From positions 3,844,001 to 3,908,000 of the forward strand of contig JAPVLO010000278.1 of NCBI GenBank assembly GCA_027257055.1: a stretch of DNA of 64,000 nucleotides, read 5' to 3'. The number at the start of each line of letters is the position of its first letter. The first letter of the stretch is position 1. A program made the translations under genes and the position numbers. The stretch comes from Cephalopachus bancanus. Lineage: Eukaryota; Chordata; Mammalia; Primates; Tarsiidae. Positions 34,756 through 45,622 of the stretch are shown piece by piece. The notes beneath the pieces are model-generated. The model saw only the letters and a program-made list of their open reading frames with translations, had not been told where the DNA came from and searched no databases.

Positions 34756-35145
34756 GATTCATATGAAACATCTAAACACAAATAATTAAAAATAAACCTG
34801 ATGAAATCATCTCAGGCATGTTCCGATTACAAAGAAAATTAAACTCCTTACTTTAATAGCAGTTGAATGCTGCCCACATGGAATGGTTTAGTCTTTCTGA
34901 AATCATTAATAACTTATTGAAGACTGACTGATTATATTGCATTGCAGGTGAAGATGAAAAATATCGCATTTAAAAAAACTCAAAACCCGAATACAAAACT
35001 GTCCAGACATTCATACCAATTTTTTTAAACTAATGAACAAAAGAATCATTCAAAACTTGAGCACTCTTGTATTAAGTAAGCATGGGAAAAGATGGTTACA
35101 TATAGATGATACAGATATAGGCAGAGACACATATATATGCATGTG

Positions 35146-35148
<3 letters not shown>

Positions 35149-35188
<40 letters not shown>
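35149..35188 (+). repeat. (CA)n microsatellite
   Basis: About 20 uninterrupted CA units abutting the MER2 element, preceded by ATATATATGCATGTGTAT. Confidence 0.95.
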
Positions 35189-35191
<3 letters not shown>

Positions 35192-35312
35192 TAGTATCCC
35201 CGAGGATACCAAAACCCACTGATGCTCAAATCCCTAACATAAAATGGAGTAGTATTTGCATAGAACCAAGGCATATCCTCCCATATACTTCAAATGATCT
35301 CCAGATGACTTA

Positions 35313-35860
35313 CAAGGGGGGCACCCAAAACACCTGGAGAGCAGGCCCCTTGTAGTACACTTGGAATTTGTTCCTCTGGATCAGTCAACCAAAGTTTTTA
35401 TTTGGAAGTTTTGAGAAGGTTGTGTCATGATTTGCAGAAGAAACATCCCAATTTGTGGCAAACAGGTGACTGGTTCTTCCACTGTGATAACACACTTGCC
35501 CACACCACACTTAGTGTTCAGCAGTTTTTGACCAAAAGCAGCATGGTCCCTGGATCCTATCCTCCTATTCACATGATCTCACCCCAAGTGACTTTTTTTT
35601 GTTTCCCCAGATTTAAAAAAGTCCTCAAAGGGAAATGTTCTGCCAGTGTGGAAGAGGTAAAACAAAAAATGGCGAAAGCACTAAAAGACATCAAAATTGA
35701 CATGTTCAAAAGCTGTTTTGAGCAGTGGAAAATGCAAATCAACAAGAGTATTGCATGAAATGGAGAGTGGTTTGAAGGTGAGTGACTAAATTTTAAACAT
35801 GTAAGAACAAATACACAATTTCTTATAAACAAATTCCAGATTTTAGGGGGATCCCCCTTG
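35313..35860 (+). mobile_element. Mariner-like DNA transposon, internally deleted
   Basis: Terminal inverted repeats: CAAGGGGGGCACCCAAAACA at the left and, reverse-complemented, CAAGGGGGATCCCCCTAAAA at the right. The target is TA (35,311-35,312) with a decayed second copy AA (35,861-35,862). At 548 bases it is about half the usual length of roughly 1.3 kb, so most of the transposase N-terminus is missing. It lies inside MER2. Confidence 0.85.
35402..35758 (+). pseudogene. Mariner-like transposase, C-terminal remnant
   Basis: An open stretch of 118 codons. Residues about 10-35 (KKHPNLWQTGDWFFHCDNTL) match the segment around the second catalytic Asp of mariner transposases; the usual H(H)DNAxxH is here HCDNTLAH. 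The expected proline-rich 'PHPPYSPDLxPxD(F/Y)' segment is decayed (YPPIHMISPQ), so the third catalytic Asp is not visible. The C-terminal SVEEVKQKMAKALKDIKIDM and FKSCFEQWK resemble the family. The N-terminal HTH domain and the first Asp are absent. Not functional; the open frame is partly luck. Confidence 0.8.
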
Positions 35861-36149
35861 AATAATAACTAATACAATGTGCATGGTAGGTAAATCATTA
35901 TTATATTATTTTTAGTTATATTATTATTTTTGCCCAGCTACTTTGAATCTATTGTTGGTTGAATCCACAGATGTAGAACCTCCAGACAAGGAGGGCCAGC
36001 TGGAAAATATGTATAACACATATATAAACTGATATGTTATCTTAAAGCTTGACTTCTCAATGTTAAAGAATTGTATCACTCTAAATATTGATGACTGTTT
36101 ACATTCCCAGACTCTAGTCCTGCCTTGTCTCTCCCAGCAGGACTATTCT

Positions 36150-36437
36150 CTTTTTTTAATGTATTATTTTTATTTTAGAGTTGTGGGGTACAAGTGAGGA
36201 TTTGCCACATAAGCAGGCTGCATGCAGGTGAAGTTTGAGCTTCTAGGTGGCCCGCATTCCCCTGGTAGTGGACCAGGTACCCTTTGTGTTGTCACGTGGC
36301 TTCCACCCTCCCTTCTCCCTCCCTCCCCTAGCAGTGCCCAGCAACTGCCATTCCCAGCCTTGTGTGATGTGACTAGTGTTCAGGGCTCATTTATGAGTAA
36401 GAAGCATGCAACATTCAGTTCTTTGTTTCCAACTCCA
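36150..36437 (-). mobile_element. Young L1 3' end, antisense
   Basis: Starts with a T-rich tail and GAGTTGTGGGGTACAAGTGA, then GATTTGCCACATAAGCAGGC, TGCATGCAGGTGAAGTTTGA and CCCTCCCCTAGCAGTGCCCA. This is the reverse complement of the 3'UTR seen at 7,567. It continues into the end of ORF2 region (TTTATGAGTAAGAAGCATGC). It has a single 3'UTR unit, unlike the copy at 4,893. Confidence 0.75.
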
Positions 36438-36659
36438 TCCAAGTGGCGGCAAAGTCCAGCAGGACGGTTCTAAAACTGAGCCAGCTAATAGGGACTGCTC
36501 CAGGAAGCGCCTGTGATGAAAGGGTCCATCCCTTCCTGTTGAGCTTGGTGGCCAAGAGCTACCTAGAGCACACAGCCTTTAAAATTCAGATCCGGAGAAA
36601 CAAGGGCCAGAAAATAACTGCACTTTAGATCAAATGATTTTGAAAGAAGGGGAGGAAAA

Positions 36660-37040
36660 AAAGGGAGAGCAACTAAGAGAGTGGGAGAAATTGATTCTTT
36701 CCCCACAAATGAAGCCAAGATTATTCATTCTTGCCCTTTTTTTAAGGACAATTAATAGGAATTTCTAAAACTCAGAATGTCGAAATCATTAGTGTCTGAT
36801 CACTCGAAGCAAGAATGCAGCTGTTATGATTAATGGCTGAATTTTAAATATTTCACTCGGATCAAGGAAATCTCCGGCACTATCGTGCACTCCATGGTTT
36901 GTTGTATGTGCCTCCCCGGGATGCCACAGAGAATGCGATGGCATCTCAACAGGTTCTTTCCTCACTAAAATATTGTATAATTCCAAAAGGAAACCCTCAC
37001 TAGCACTCAAATTTCAGTCATTCATCAGACAGCGTGAGGT
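36660..37040. promoter_or_regulatory. Candidate conserved non-coding element
   Basis: No repeat is recognised. CpGs are retained at unusual density for this window (TGTCGAAATC, CACTCGAAGC, CACTCGGATC, CTCCGGCACTATCGTGC, CCCCGGGATG, GAATGCGATG), and the segment has AT-core homeodomain-like motifs (TTAATGG, ATTAATAG). This is only suggestive; conservation cannot be judged from one sequence. Confidence 0.3.
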
Positions 37041-37074
37041 AGGAGAGTATAGTAGAAAGAGTATTTATGAACCC

Positions 37075-37262
37075 GGAAGGAAAAAGTGAATCTCAGTCTC
37101 TGCTTTGCCATTCTATGTCATCTTAAGTATATCATTCAGATACTCAGAGCCTTGATTTTCTCATCTGCAAAATAGAAGTGGGATGATAAAATCTTCCTTT
37201 CCTAATGTATAGAAAGCTTATGGAAACTCTTAAGTGCTATTCAAATGTAAGGTATTGGTACC
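37075..37262 (+). mobile_element. MIR
   Basis: CTCTGCTTTGCCATTCTATG, TTGATTTTCTCATCTGCAAA, ATAGAAGTGGGATGATAAAA and CTTAAGTGCTATTCAAATGT preserve the MIR order over nearly its full length. Confidence 0.75.
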
Positions 37263-37520
37263 TGCTATGTGCAGGACACACAGACACTGATGAGACAGGA
37301 TGGAGGAGAGGGGTATTAAGGTCTTAAGGATAAATAAGACCCAATACTGCCCTCAGTGAGATTTCAAGCTAGTGGACACATAAAATCATTTTGTAAATAA
37401 TCATAATTTCAGGCAGAAAGAGAAATACCATAGAGGTGGGGTCACTTCAGGCCTGGGGAGTGGTGAAGAATCAATGAAGCTTTCAAGGAAGGAGTGATAT
37501 GTGTGATAAAGACAACTGAA
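37262..37520 (+). mobile_element. L2 fragment
   Basis: TGCTATGTGCAGGACACACA, AAATAAGACCCAATACTGCC and CTCAGTGAGATTTCAAGCTA match the L2 segment 'GCACTGTGCTAGGTGC...AAGACCCTGCCCTCATGGAGCTTACA'. Decayed. Confidence 0.6.
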
Positions 37521-38030
37521 ACTTGGAGGTCATGGTTCCCTGAATTTTGCTGAGCTTGGGGAGTCAGAAGGGAAACCAAAGCCAATGAGGGAAAGTGAAA
37601 CCTTCCAATTCCCTCGTTGGAGCAGGAGCCCAGCGTTCTTGTGAAGTCACCTGAAAGCAGGGTAAAAATAGAACAGGTCAAGCGTGTCTCCATATCAAAC
37701 CATTCTCCTCTCTCCAGCGTTACCAAAAGTGAAAGTCAGGGTCATCTGGATGGGATGATACACCCTTGTTCTTGTCTATCAGGTGGTTTAAAGCCCCCAA
37801 AATCCTCCAACTCCTGAGATGTAGAAAATGAGACTGGCATGGTGGGTAACTCTTTTGTAATTTGTCTAAAAAGAGAATGGTAAAATAGAAAGACATAGTT
37901 AAGTAGATGGACACACTGGGGGATTGTGCCTGGTGGTTCTCCCTGGAGCACACATCCCATGGGCTCTCCAGTCCTTTCCACCCTCTCACCTTTCCAAGTC
38001 AATCTCCTTAAAACGCAGTTCTATGCATAT
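37520..38030. other. Low-repeat sequence
   Basis: Nothing recognised; short frames on both strands are not supported. Confidence 0.35.
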
Positions 38031-38349
38031 CACCAATATGCTCAACAACTTCGGCATGACTCCCTAGTGCCTACACAATTAGACTCATGTTTTGAAAATT
38101 AAGACCTGCCACAACAGGGTCCTAAGCAGTTGCTGCAACATCATCTTCTTTCTGTATATTCACTATCTCTTCTCTTGGTTCCAGCCTGACAACATGCCCT
38201 CCCCTGAATCGACTCTGAACTCTCCTGTTCCCCTCGGGCTCTTATTCCCTGGTCCTGAAGGCTTCTCTGTCCCACATCTACCTTTTGAAATCAAAGCCAT
38301 TGTACAAGGTTCAATTCAGATTTCATCCCAATCCAATTAACACTCATTT

Positions 38350-38393
38350 GCTCCTCCCATTGGTTCGCTGAGCTCCTCCCATTGGTTCGCTGG
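38350..38393 (+). repeat. 22-base tandem duplication
   Basis: Two adjacent units, GCTCCTCCCATTGGTTCGCT-GA and GCTCCTCCCATTGGTTCGCT-GG, differing only at the last base. Each contains ATTGG (inverted CCAAT) and CTCCTCCC. Confidence 0.9.
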
Positions 38394-38592
38394 AGATTAA
38401 ATGATGAATAGGACCGCTCCTGCCTTCAAGTTGCTTCCTAAGTAGGAAGTCAGACAAATAACTATAATACTCCGTATTGGTGTGTATAGTGAATTGTGTA
38501 GACACGGATAAACCTTTAAGCATTAATTCTGCTATTGAGAAGGATCATAGGAAGGCTCAGAGGAGGTGGCATTTCAGCTGAGGCTTTAAGGA

Positions 38593-38632
38593 CAATGTGA
38601 TAGGATTCCAGTCAATGTGATAGGATACCAAG
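38593..38632 (+). repeat. 20-base tandem duplication
   Basis: CAATGTGATAGGATTCCAGT is followed directly by CAATGTGATAGGATACCAAG. A young slippage event within L2-derived sequence. Confidence 0.85.
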
Positions 38633-38799
38633 GCACAGAGGCAAGTGCAAAGTTCAAAGTTGTTGGAATTCCAGAATGGATGGAGCAGTAGTGAGACCTG
38701 AGTATGGAAAGGAATTCTGAGATGGTGTTTGGAAGGTTCCCTAAGACAAGAGTTCAAACCTTAGCCCAAAGGTGTGGAGGTCTTTTCAGGGTGTTTTTA

Positions 38800-39535
38800 A
38801 GAGTGCTATATGATATCATATGGTTGATGCTACCTTATAACCGACAGCAGGATGGAGGGCAGACTGAAGACAGCAGTTAGGAAGACATTTCTACCATCCA
38901 CACAACACATAATGAGACTTTTGCTACAATAGAGGCAGTAGAAATAAAAAAGAGTGGATGTCTATAAGAACTCTCTTCTTTTAGGGCTTTCCTACTCTAC
39001 CCCACATCCAGGAGCATATCTTATTTCTCCCTGCTATTTCATTTAAATGACTATTTATATGGATATTAGCATTTTTGACTCGCATCTTAGTTGCTTTAGG
39101 CTTTATCCTCCCAACATGAAACCAAAAGTCCCTGAGCCTTAATTATAGTAGGTGCTCAAGAAATGTATGAAGAAGGAATATGTTTTTAAAATTGTCTTAG
39201 AATGGTCTAGCTGCCATAAATAGAATCCCACTCAATATAACTTGAGGAAGGGGGGCATTTATTATGAGGACACAAGGATAGCTCATGGAAAGCAGGGGCT
39301 CATGGAACCAGGCCCCTAGAAGGACATAACACTTCCCGGTTCAGGGATAACTGCAAACCAGCTCCCAGGCTCTGGATCTCTCAGTTCAAATTATCAAAAG
39401 AGAAGGTCTGACTGTCCACCCCACATCCCATCAACTCTGACCAGGAAGGGGTGGAGTCACCTGCTATAAACATGCCAAAAAGAATCCACTCTTCTCCTAA
39501 GGTTTATTGTTTCTCACCTGTATAAGACATCTTTG
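38800..39535. other. Unassigned, possible old LTR/MER sequence
   Basis: At 39,190-39,480 the wording (TAACTTGAGGAAGGGGGGCA, AGCTCATGGAAAGCAGGGGC, TGACCAGGAAGGGGTGGAGT) resembles an ancient interspersed repeat, but I cannot name it. The left part is unassigned. Confidence 0.3.
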
Positions 39536-39539
39536 CTAG

Positions 39540-39900
39540 AGATAATAATTTTCATAATACTTCACAAACATTGCTCTCAACTATTCACAAATCTCAAATC
39601 CTGTGAAATAGGGATGAGCCTTTAAAAAAAAAACTCCTTTTTACAAGAAAGTAAAGCAGCTCAGAGTCTAAGTGATTTGCTATATGTTACACAGGAAACC
39701 ATTGGTCAAGCAAAATACCTAAATCCAATGATATACATTCCTCAAACCCAAGACTGTTTTGATCAGACTATGTGATGATGTTTCAGAACATTTCTCCCCA
39801 CTCATCCACTGACAAATGTTTGCTAAGCATTTTCATGGGCAAAGTCCTATGCTTGCAGCTGGAGAGGAGAATTCCTAAAAATCAATCATTTTACCCATGC
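39540..39900 (+). mobile_element. MIR followed by L2-like segment
   Basis: MIR: CTTCACAAACATTGCTCTCA, AATCCTGTGAAATAGGGATG, GATTTGCTATATGTTACACA. L2-like: CACTGACAAATGTTTGCTAA and GTCCTATGCTTGCAGCTGGA. Confidence 0.55.
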
Positions 39901-39904
39901 TGAT

Positions 39905-41100
39905 CGCTGAAAAGACAAGGTGTTATCTTTCCGTTTTCCACTCAAGAAATGTGGCAAACGGAAAATGGTTTATTAAAGTGCTGAAACTTTTCTTCAAAGT
40001 TTCTATAATTAGTGCAGGTACTTAGTGATATTCTAAAGTTATTTTATTCCGCAATAATATTTAAGATTAATATATTCCTCTGGTATCTATAGTAACCAGT
40101 CTTTTGGCATAGTATTAAGATTGGGGATTTATTTATATTTAGGCTTCACCCAAGAGGAAGATTTTTGTATAATTTATTGTTACATTTAGAGAGCATAAAA
40201 CCTTTAGGCCACAATGTGTAGTTAATATTCAGAATTAAGTCAGTTTATTATGCATCAACTGGTAGGTCAAATTCAGCTTTGTGTGCTATAATTTATAATA
40301 CAGGTTTTTGCCTGGAGCAACATGGAAGCCCCGAAGCAGTGCTGTGAATTATTACAACTAAATCGGGCACTACCTGCCAAATATACACCATTGCTTGTGT
40401 TTCTATTGCACAAAGACTATAAACATGATTTCCAAGAGCTCTGCGCTGCAAGGACATCTAAATAAAATATCAGTTTCATGACCGGTGTCAGCATTTAAAA
40501 ACTTATTCCCTTGACTTGCAGCTGCTGCCGGTCTGGGTTTCTGTGACAATTCACTTCTTAGCCACTTACAAAATGGCAGTTTACAGGTTTTATGACTACA
40601 CTGTGTAAGCATATTTCTCTCTTGTAATGGGTATGCAACCTACACTGCAGTGTGAGCATTATTAAGACTGTATTTGGAAAGCAATCTTAAATATGGTGTT
40701 TAATAAGCCAAGATAGTTTAATAAAAGATTCAGTGCCTACTTAACCTGTATTATGAATTTCTTGCATTGAATACTATTTGTGTTTTTGAACACCGTTTAC
40801 CCAGCTCCTCGGTTAAGGTTTCAAGACTGAAACATGGACGAGCTCTTTTTGGTCTGTAACTTTCAACTGCCTGAAATTCAGGGGATATTTTGTGCTCTCC
40901 ACAAAGTCCAGCAAATTCGGTTACCTCTTGATTATGGATGAGTGAGTTTCTTATATTACAGGTCTGTGAAAATGATAGGAAACAATCTTAATCTGAAAAT
41001 CCAAAGTAGAAGGTTTAGAAAACTCTGGGACATGGAACCTGTGCACACAGCCATCTATATGATGTTTACAAAAAGCATATAATCACATTTTTTAAACTGC
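39905..41100. promoter_or_regulatory. Candidate regulatory / conserved non-coding stretch
   Basis: The longest segment with no recognisable repeat and with many motif-like words of developmental enhancers: TAATTA-type homeodomain cores, SOX-like ATTGTT at about 40,178, FOX-like TAAACA at about 40,420, and an E-box CAGCTG at 40,519-40,524. CpGs are scattered but retained (CCCCGAAGCAG, ATCGGGC, GACCGGTGTC, GCTGCCGGTC). This is weak evidence; cross-species alignment is the deciding test. Confidence 0.3.
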
Positions 41101-41704
41101 TGAATTTTGGCTTAGCCTCCTCCAGTGACGGTCAAAGTCCAAAGTTAATGTTAGAAAAACAAGTGAAGGAAGCTCACCTACTGTAAAATTACATCACACA
41201 TTCCAGGCACTTGGAAGATGAAACAGATTTCAGTATTCCCTGTCTCTCTCTTCTCTTTGAAAGAGTTGCCAGGGGTCCATGCAAATGGCATCGGTGGAAA
41301 AAGTTTAGCAAAGGAGGAAAGACGATGGGAAACAGATTTTGCCCTAACAACAAAAAAAAATCATTCTAATAGTCATAGTTTGTCCAAAAGTCTTCAAGGA
41401 GGACAGTAAGGGCAAAGAACCCCAGGTTGAGGATGAACTTGGCATGTAGCAGTAACACCCAGAAGGTCCTTATCGTTAAGGAAAAGAGTCCTGACTCAAA
41501 CTTTTGGTAAACTAGCAATTTTACTTTGGCATACTAAAATTTTAACCTTGGTAACTTTTTTTGTAAGATTCTAATAAGTAAACCTCAGTCCTGTACAAAA
41601 ACAAAAATGAAAGGAAAAGAGAAAATAAAATTTTTTGTGGACACACTATTTGGAAAGGAATGGAATCTTAAATCAAGTCAGGAAGTTGGTCACAAGTCAA
41701 GCTT
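41100..41704. other. Low-repeat sequence
   Basis: Nothing recognised. A 63-codon frame at 41,218-41,409 has no domain. Confidence 0.35.
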
Positions 41705-41716
41705 AAAGAACTTCTA

Positions 41717-42004
41717 AGCCGGGTTCGGTGGCTCAGCCTGTAATCCCGCGCTTTGGGAGGCTAAGGTGAGTGGATTGCCTGAGCCCGTAGGTTCGAGACC
41801 CACCTGGGCAACTTGGCGAGACCTCATCTCTACAATAAATAAAAAAATCAGCCGGGCGTGGTAGCGCATGCCTGTAATTCCAGCTACTCGGAAGGCTGAG
41901 GCCGAAGGATCGCCGGAGCCCAGCAGGTCGAGGCTGCAGTGGCCGGGAGCGGTCACTGCACTCCAGTCTGGGCGACAGAGTGAGACTCCGACTCAAAAAA
42001 AAAA
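41717..42004 (+). mobile_element. Young lineage-specific Alu
   Basis: Perfect 12-base TSD AAAGAACTTCTA at 41705 and 42005. Left-arm B box is GTAGG-TTCGAGA-CCCAC, so two stem positions have changed against the subfamily. A tail of about 16. Confidence 0.95.
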
Positions 42005-42016
42005 AAAGAACTTCTA

Positions 42017-42990
42017 CACAAAAGCAGCATCTCTCCCTCTTGTTCTCTGTTAGTACACCAGGAGTTGCTTGCAGCGGGAGCCTGTGTCATCGATGCTGCT
42101 GTCCCTAAGATATCTGAGAATGTCCAGGGAAAACATGATTTGTGACGTCAGCACCAGCTGTCCCATGTGATGCAAGAGACAGAAGGCAGAAAGTTCTCCA
42201 CGATGGCACACTGTTACAAAAGGGCAATAAGCTCCTTCAAAGCAAGTGAGTGTAGTTCATATGTGTTTTATATTCCTTTGGCCTGAGTGTGATACACACA
42301 GGCGAGGGAAGGCCACCACTGCCAGCCACAGAGGCCCATCCTGGCCCCAGAGGTGCAGTTGCCACCTGTCACCCTGCAATGGGAGATCTGAGCACGTCTT
42401 TGAAAGAGAAACGTGGCTCATGCCAGAAACATATTTGCTTGCTGGACTAAAGAAAACAGGTGGGTGGCCACCTCCTATAAGGGGGTTACTGCTCAATGGG
42501 CCATGTGACGAGGCATGCTGGGGCAGGTGTGCAGCCTGGCAGGCAGACCCCATACAAGCTTCTGGAATGATACTGGACAAGACTGCAGTGTAATAACTGG
42601 TTATTCCTTTGTGCTTGCCTCACAGGCCCATGAGGTTGAGAACATGCCACAATGATTTCGACATCAGAGAGAATGGCAGGCAGCAGCCAGTAGGTTTCAG
42701 ATCAAAAGCAGATGATCTTTGGGACAAGTAATCACCAGCTCAAGCATCTCCATGCTTCAGGAAGTCCCTAACATTCAATGAGTCTCTATCGTTCCATCCT
42801 TCACACATTCATCACGTATTTGCTGAGCACCTACTAGTTTTGGTATTTGAAAACAGCTTCAAAAATGGCATATTTACTCCCTATCAGGTCTCCCACACTT
42901 ATTAAAACATGACCTTATTCCTTTGGCTTAGCTAGGATTACAGTATTTCCTGAATTCCAAGCAGCATGTTTGTTCTTGTTTTATATTTTT
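42017..42990. other. Low-repeat sequence
   Basis: A GC-richer segment at 42,230-42,600 is open on both strands over more than 100 codons (42,246-42,593 plus; 42,257-42,580 minus). Neither translation shows a domain, and mutual openness points to composition rather than coding. An L2-like tail (TATTTGCTGAGCACCTACTA) lies near 42,818. Confidence 0.4.
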
Positions 42991-43135
42991 TTCTTTTTTT
43001 TTTAATTTTAAAGATGTGGGGTACAATTCAGGACTAGGTATACAAATGTTGATTATGCAGGTACCCTTGTTGATAAGGTGTGCCCCTCCCTCCCCTAGCA
43101 GTTTCCTTCAACTGCCAATCCCACCCCCCCTAATA
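42990..43135 (-). mobile_element. L1 3' end, antisense, short
   Basis: T-rich start, AAGATGTGGGGTACAATTCA, GGTATACAAATGTTGATTAT and CCCTCCCCTAGCAGTTTCCT. This is an L1 3'UTR related to both local types: the head resembles the 53,197 copy and the end resembles the 36,150 copy. Confidence 0.6.
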
Positions 43136-43309
43136 TTTTTTCAATCAGAAGTCTTACAATTGTTTTTCCCCCTAAAAATCAATAATGTGGTGCTTATTAG
43201 ATGTAATTATTTGATGACTTCTCAGCATAAAGAAATATCATAATGTGATTAACTGTTAGTGACCATAATTAGCTTTTAAAAATGAGAAGTTCTAACTAGG
43301 ACCTTTAAA

Positions 43310-43660
43310 AAAATTGGAGACAGAGAACACACTACTGATGCATGCAACCCAGGTAGATGAATCTCAACTACATTATGCTAAGTGAAAGAAGTTAGACACA
43401 AAGGCTACATACTGTGTAATTCTATTTATATGACATTCATGGAAAGATAAAATTAAAGGGATAGAGAACAGACCAGTGGTTGCCAGGAACTAGACTAAAG
43501 AGGAAGGTTGACTACAAAGGCAGGATGAGAAAATCATTTGGGGCGAGGGAATAATTCCATATTATGACTGGGCTGGTGGTTGTATAACTGTATAGTCGGT
43601 CAAATCTCTTATAGCCATAGTCTTATAAAGGTGAATTTTTCTGTATGTAAGTAAAGTAAA
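43310..43660 (+). mobile_element. Old L1 3' end (L1M-type)
   Basis: TTATGCTAAGTGAAAGAAGT, TAGACACAAAGGCTACATACTG (split), TTCTATTTATATGACATTCA, CAGACCAGTGGTTGCCAGGA and GACTGGGCTGGTGGTTGTAT follow the L1M 3'UTR order closely. Confidence 0.8.
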
Positions 43661-44980
43661 AGTGAATAAGTAGAAAATTATTTTCAAATAACTAAAGAAT
43701 TGTATTATGGAGCATGAAAAAAGTTGGAGGAAGAGCTTAATTATTACTACAATAAAGTGTGATGGATAGACAAAATCTTTCTAAGTGAAAGAGATCCACA
43801 GTGGTAGAAAGGTCTGGGAATACTGAGACTACAGGAAAGACCTAAAATTTATTTTAAAGATCCTCAGACAGTCAGCACATTTGTAACCTCAGATACCTCC
43901 GGGGAAGAGAAATGAGGGAAGCTAGGCTTCTTTGTCCTTTCTGCATGGGAAGAAAGAGTTCCTGGCACAAAGGAAGTTATTTCAATGTACTAGAAAGAAA
44001 ACTCCACAAGGGCAGGGAGTTTGAGTTATGTACTGATGCATAGCCAGTACTCTAGGACAGTGTTGGACACACAGAGGGGACTCAAGATTATAATACAAGA
44101 TGAATGAATGAATGAGTTACAGCTGAACTACCTGGACTTATTCAAATGATCGTTATCCAATTCCCAATGCATGAATGTGTCAGATGAAATCTAGCAAAAG
44201 AATATTTGAATACATGGTGGAGTTTGAAATCAAGGTAGATGACAAAAATAAAGAGAAAACTCACAATCAGTGAGATGAACACGAATGGAAACTAAGATGG
44301 CCCATGAGATTCTTGGGTCTAGATTTAAAGTCCCACTAGCTGGAGGATGGGTTTGTGGTGTGTGCAGGGAAGGGGAAAAGACCAAAGGCTTCATGTCCTT
44401 GAAGGGCTAAAACAGATCCTGTCAGGACACATGAAAAGAAGCTTGACACCCACCAGAGGAACGTGAATAGTCACTTGCAAGAAGGTGGAACCCCTTGCCT
44501 GTGTCATGTAGAGTCTAAATTCACAACTTACGTGTTGTAAGCCACATATGTCCCACGCTAGCTGAGAAATTAACATAAACACGGATGGGGACCCAGGGAG
44601 CCCTGGCAAAGGCAGTCACTCAGTCACCATAGGCCCATCGGACTCCCTCAGAAAGCAAGCCTGTGGAAGTTGACTTCTAAACCCAAGGTTACAGATAATT
44701 CCAGGTAAAAGCAACACCATGGGAAAGAGACAGTTGATGTAATATTGGGTCTAGAAATAATAAAATCATTTGAAAGCGCCCTTTAAATAAATGATTAAGA
44801 TTTTCAAAGCAGAGGCAGATTTACTATAAAGCTAATGCAGCTAAAGGTTCAGGGCCTCTTACGGATACAGACCTTTTCTAAAACCTTGGGAGGGGACCCA
44901 GCAAGCAATGTACTCACATGGCCATGATCTTATAAAATCTATAAAAAGAATAAGGTGGTCTGGATTCATCTGCTGAAGTT
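43660..44980. other. Mostly unassigned; L2/MIR-like tail within
   Basis: At 43,990-44,115 GGGCAGGGAGTTTGAGTTAT, GACAGTGTTGGACACACAGA and (GAAT)n form an L2-like tail. The rest shows no recognised family. Confidence 0.4.
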
Positions 44981-44984
44981 AGGG

Positions 44985-45330
44985 TCTTGGTCGTCTTCCT
45001 TTTCTAGCTTCCTTAGGTGATGTTAGTCTGTTAACTTGTGATCTTTCCATTTTTTTCACATGTGTTCACAGAGATATGAATTCCCCTCTTATTACAGCTT
45101 TCATGGCATCCCAGAGATTTTGGTAAGAGGTTTCTTCATTTTCATTTGTTTCTAGGAATATTTTAATTTCTGTTTTGATTTCCATGTTGACCCAGGAGTT
45201 GTTCAGCTTCATGCTGTTTAGTGTTCATGTTTTTGTGGGTTTTGGGGAACTTTGTTAGTGTTGATATTTATTTTCATTCCACTGTGATCTGAGAAGGTGC
45301 TTAATTGTTTAAGATTACTACTTCTTTCCA
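44985..45330 (-). mobile_element. L1 ORF2 fragment, antisense
   Basis: Antisense wording of ORF2: TAGTCTGTTAACTTGTGATC, ATTCCCCTCTTATTACAGCT, TTCATGGCATCCCAGAGATT and TTGACCCAGGAGTTGTTCAG. Isolated internal piece without a 3' end. Confidence 0.75.
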
Positions 45331-45622
45331 TTCTGACTTCTACTCCATTGCATTTCCATTTTTACTTGAAAGCCCTGGAATGGCAATGGGCATTTTGAAG
45401 GCAGGTGAAAGTTGGAGATACATTTCACTTGGATTTAGAGGGACAAATTTATGCAGTTCATAGTCATGTCCACGTAGTGACTTGAAGGTACAGGGCCAGA
45501 GGTCACATTCCAATATAAACCTGTCCTGCACTACAAATATGTAGAGAAGAAAAAAATTGAAATGTATAGAGTCAGAGGTTTATATGCAGAAAATTCTTTC
45601 AATTTTTACAGCTCATATGTAG

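Larger units (their letters stand above)
35190..36003 (-). mobile_element. MER2 (TcMar-Tigger MITE), split by a mariner-like element
   Basis: Left part 35,190-35,312: GAGGATACCAAAACCCACTG, ATAAAATGGAGTAGTATTTG and CCATATACTTCAAATGATCT match the minus-strand reading of MER2. Right part 35,863-36,003: TTGGTTGAATCCACAGATGT and GGAGGGCCAGCTG are the other MER2 end. Removing 35,313-35,860 and one TA-type target copy joins the two parts in register, so the nested order is clear. Some internal MER2 sequence has been lost. Confidence 0.85.
38035..38800 (+). mobile_element. L2 remnants
   Basis: GGCATGACTCCCTAGTGCCT, CTCGGGCTCTTATTCCCTGG and the CAAGGTTCAATTCAGATTTC segment fit L2 3' sequence, followed by GACCGCTCCTGCCTTCAAGT and GAGGTGGCATTTCAGCTGAG from another part of L2. 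Two L2 pieces in the same orientation are likely, separated by a small tandem duplication. Confidence 0.5.

Noticed and set aside
35149..35188. CRISPR-like regular repeat
   Set aside because: It is a CA dinucleotide microsatellite. No repeat-spacer architecture exists anywhere in the window.
42246..42593. Frames over 100 codons on both strands
   Set aside because: Openness on both strands reflects GC-richer composition. Neither translation has recognisable features.
43016..43243. Possible short gene in the plus frame
   Set aside because: It starts inside an antisense L1 3' end and its Pro-rich part is the L1 CCCTCCCCTAG motif translated.
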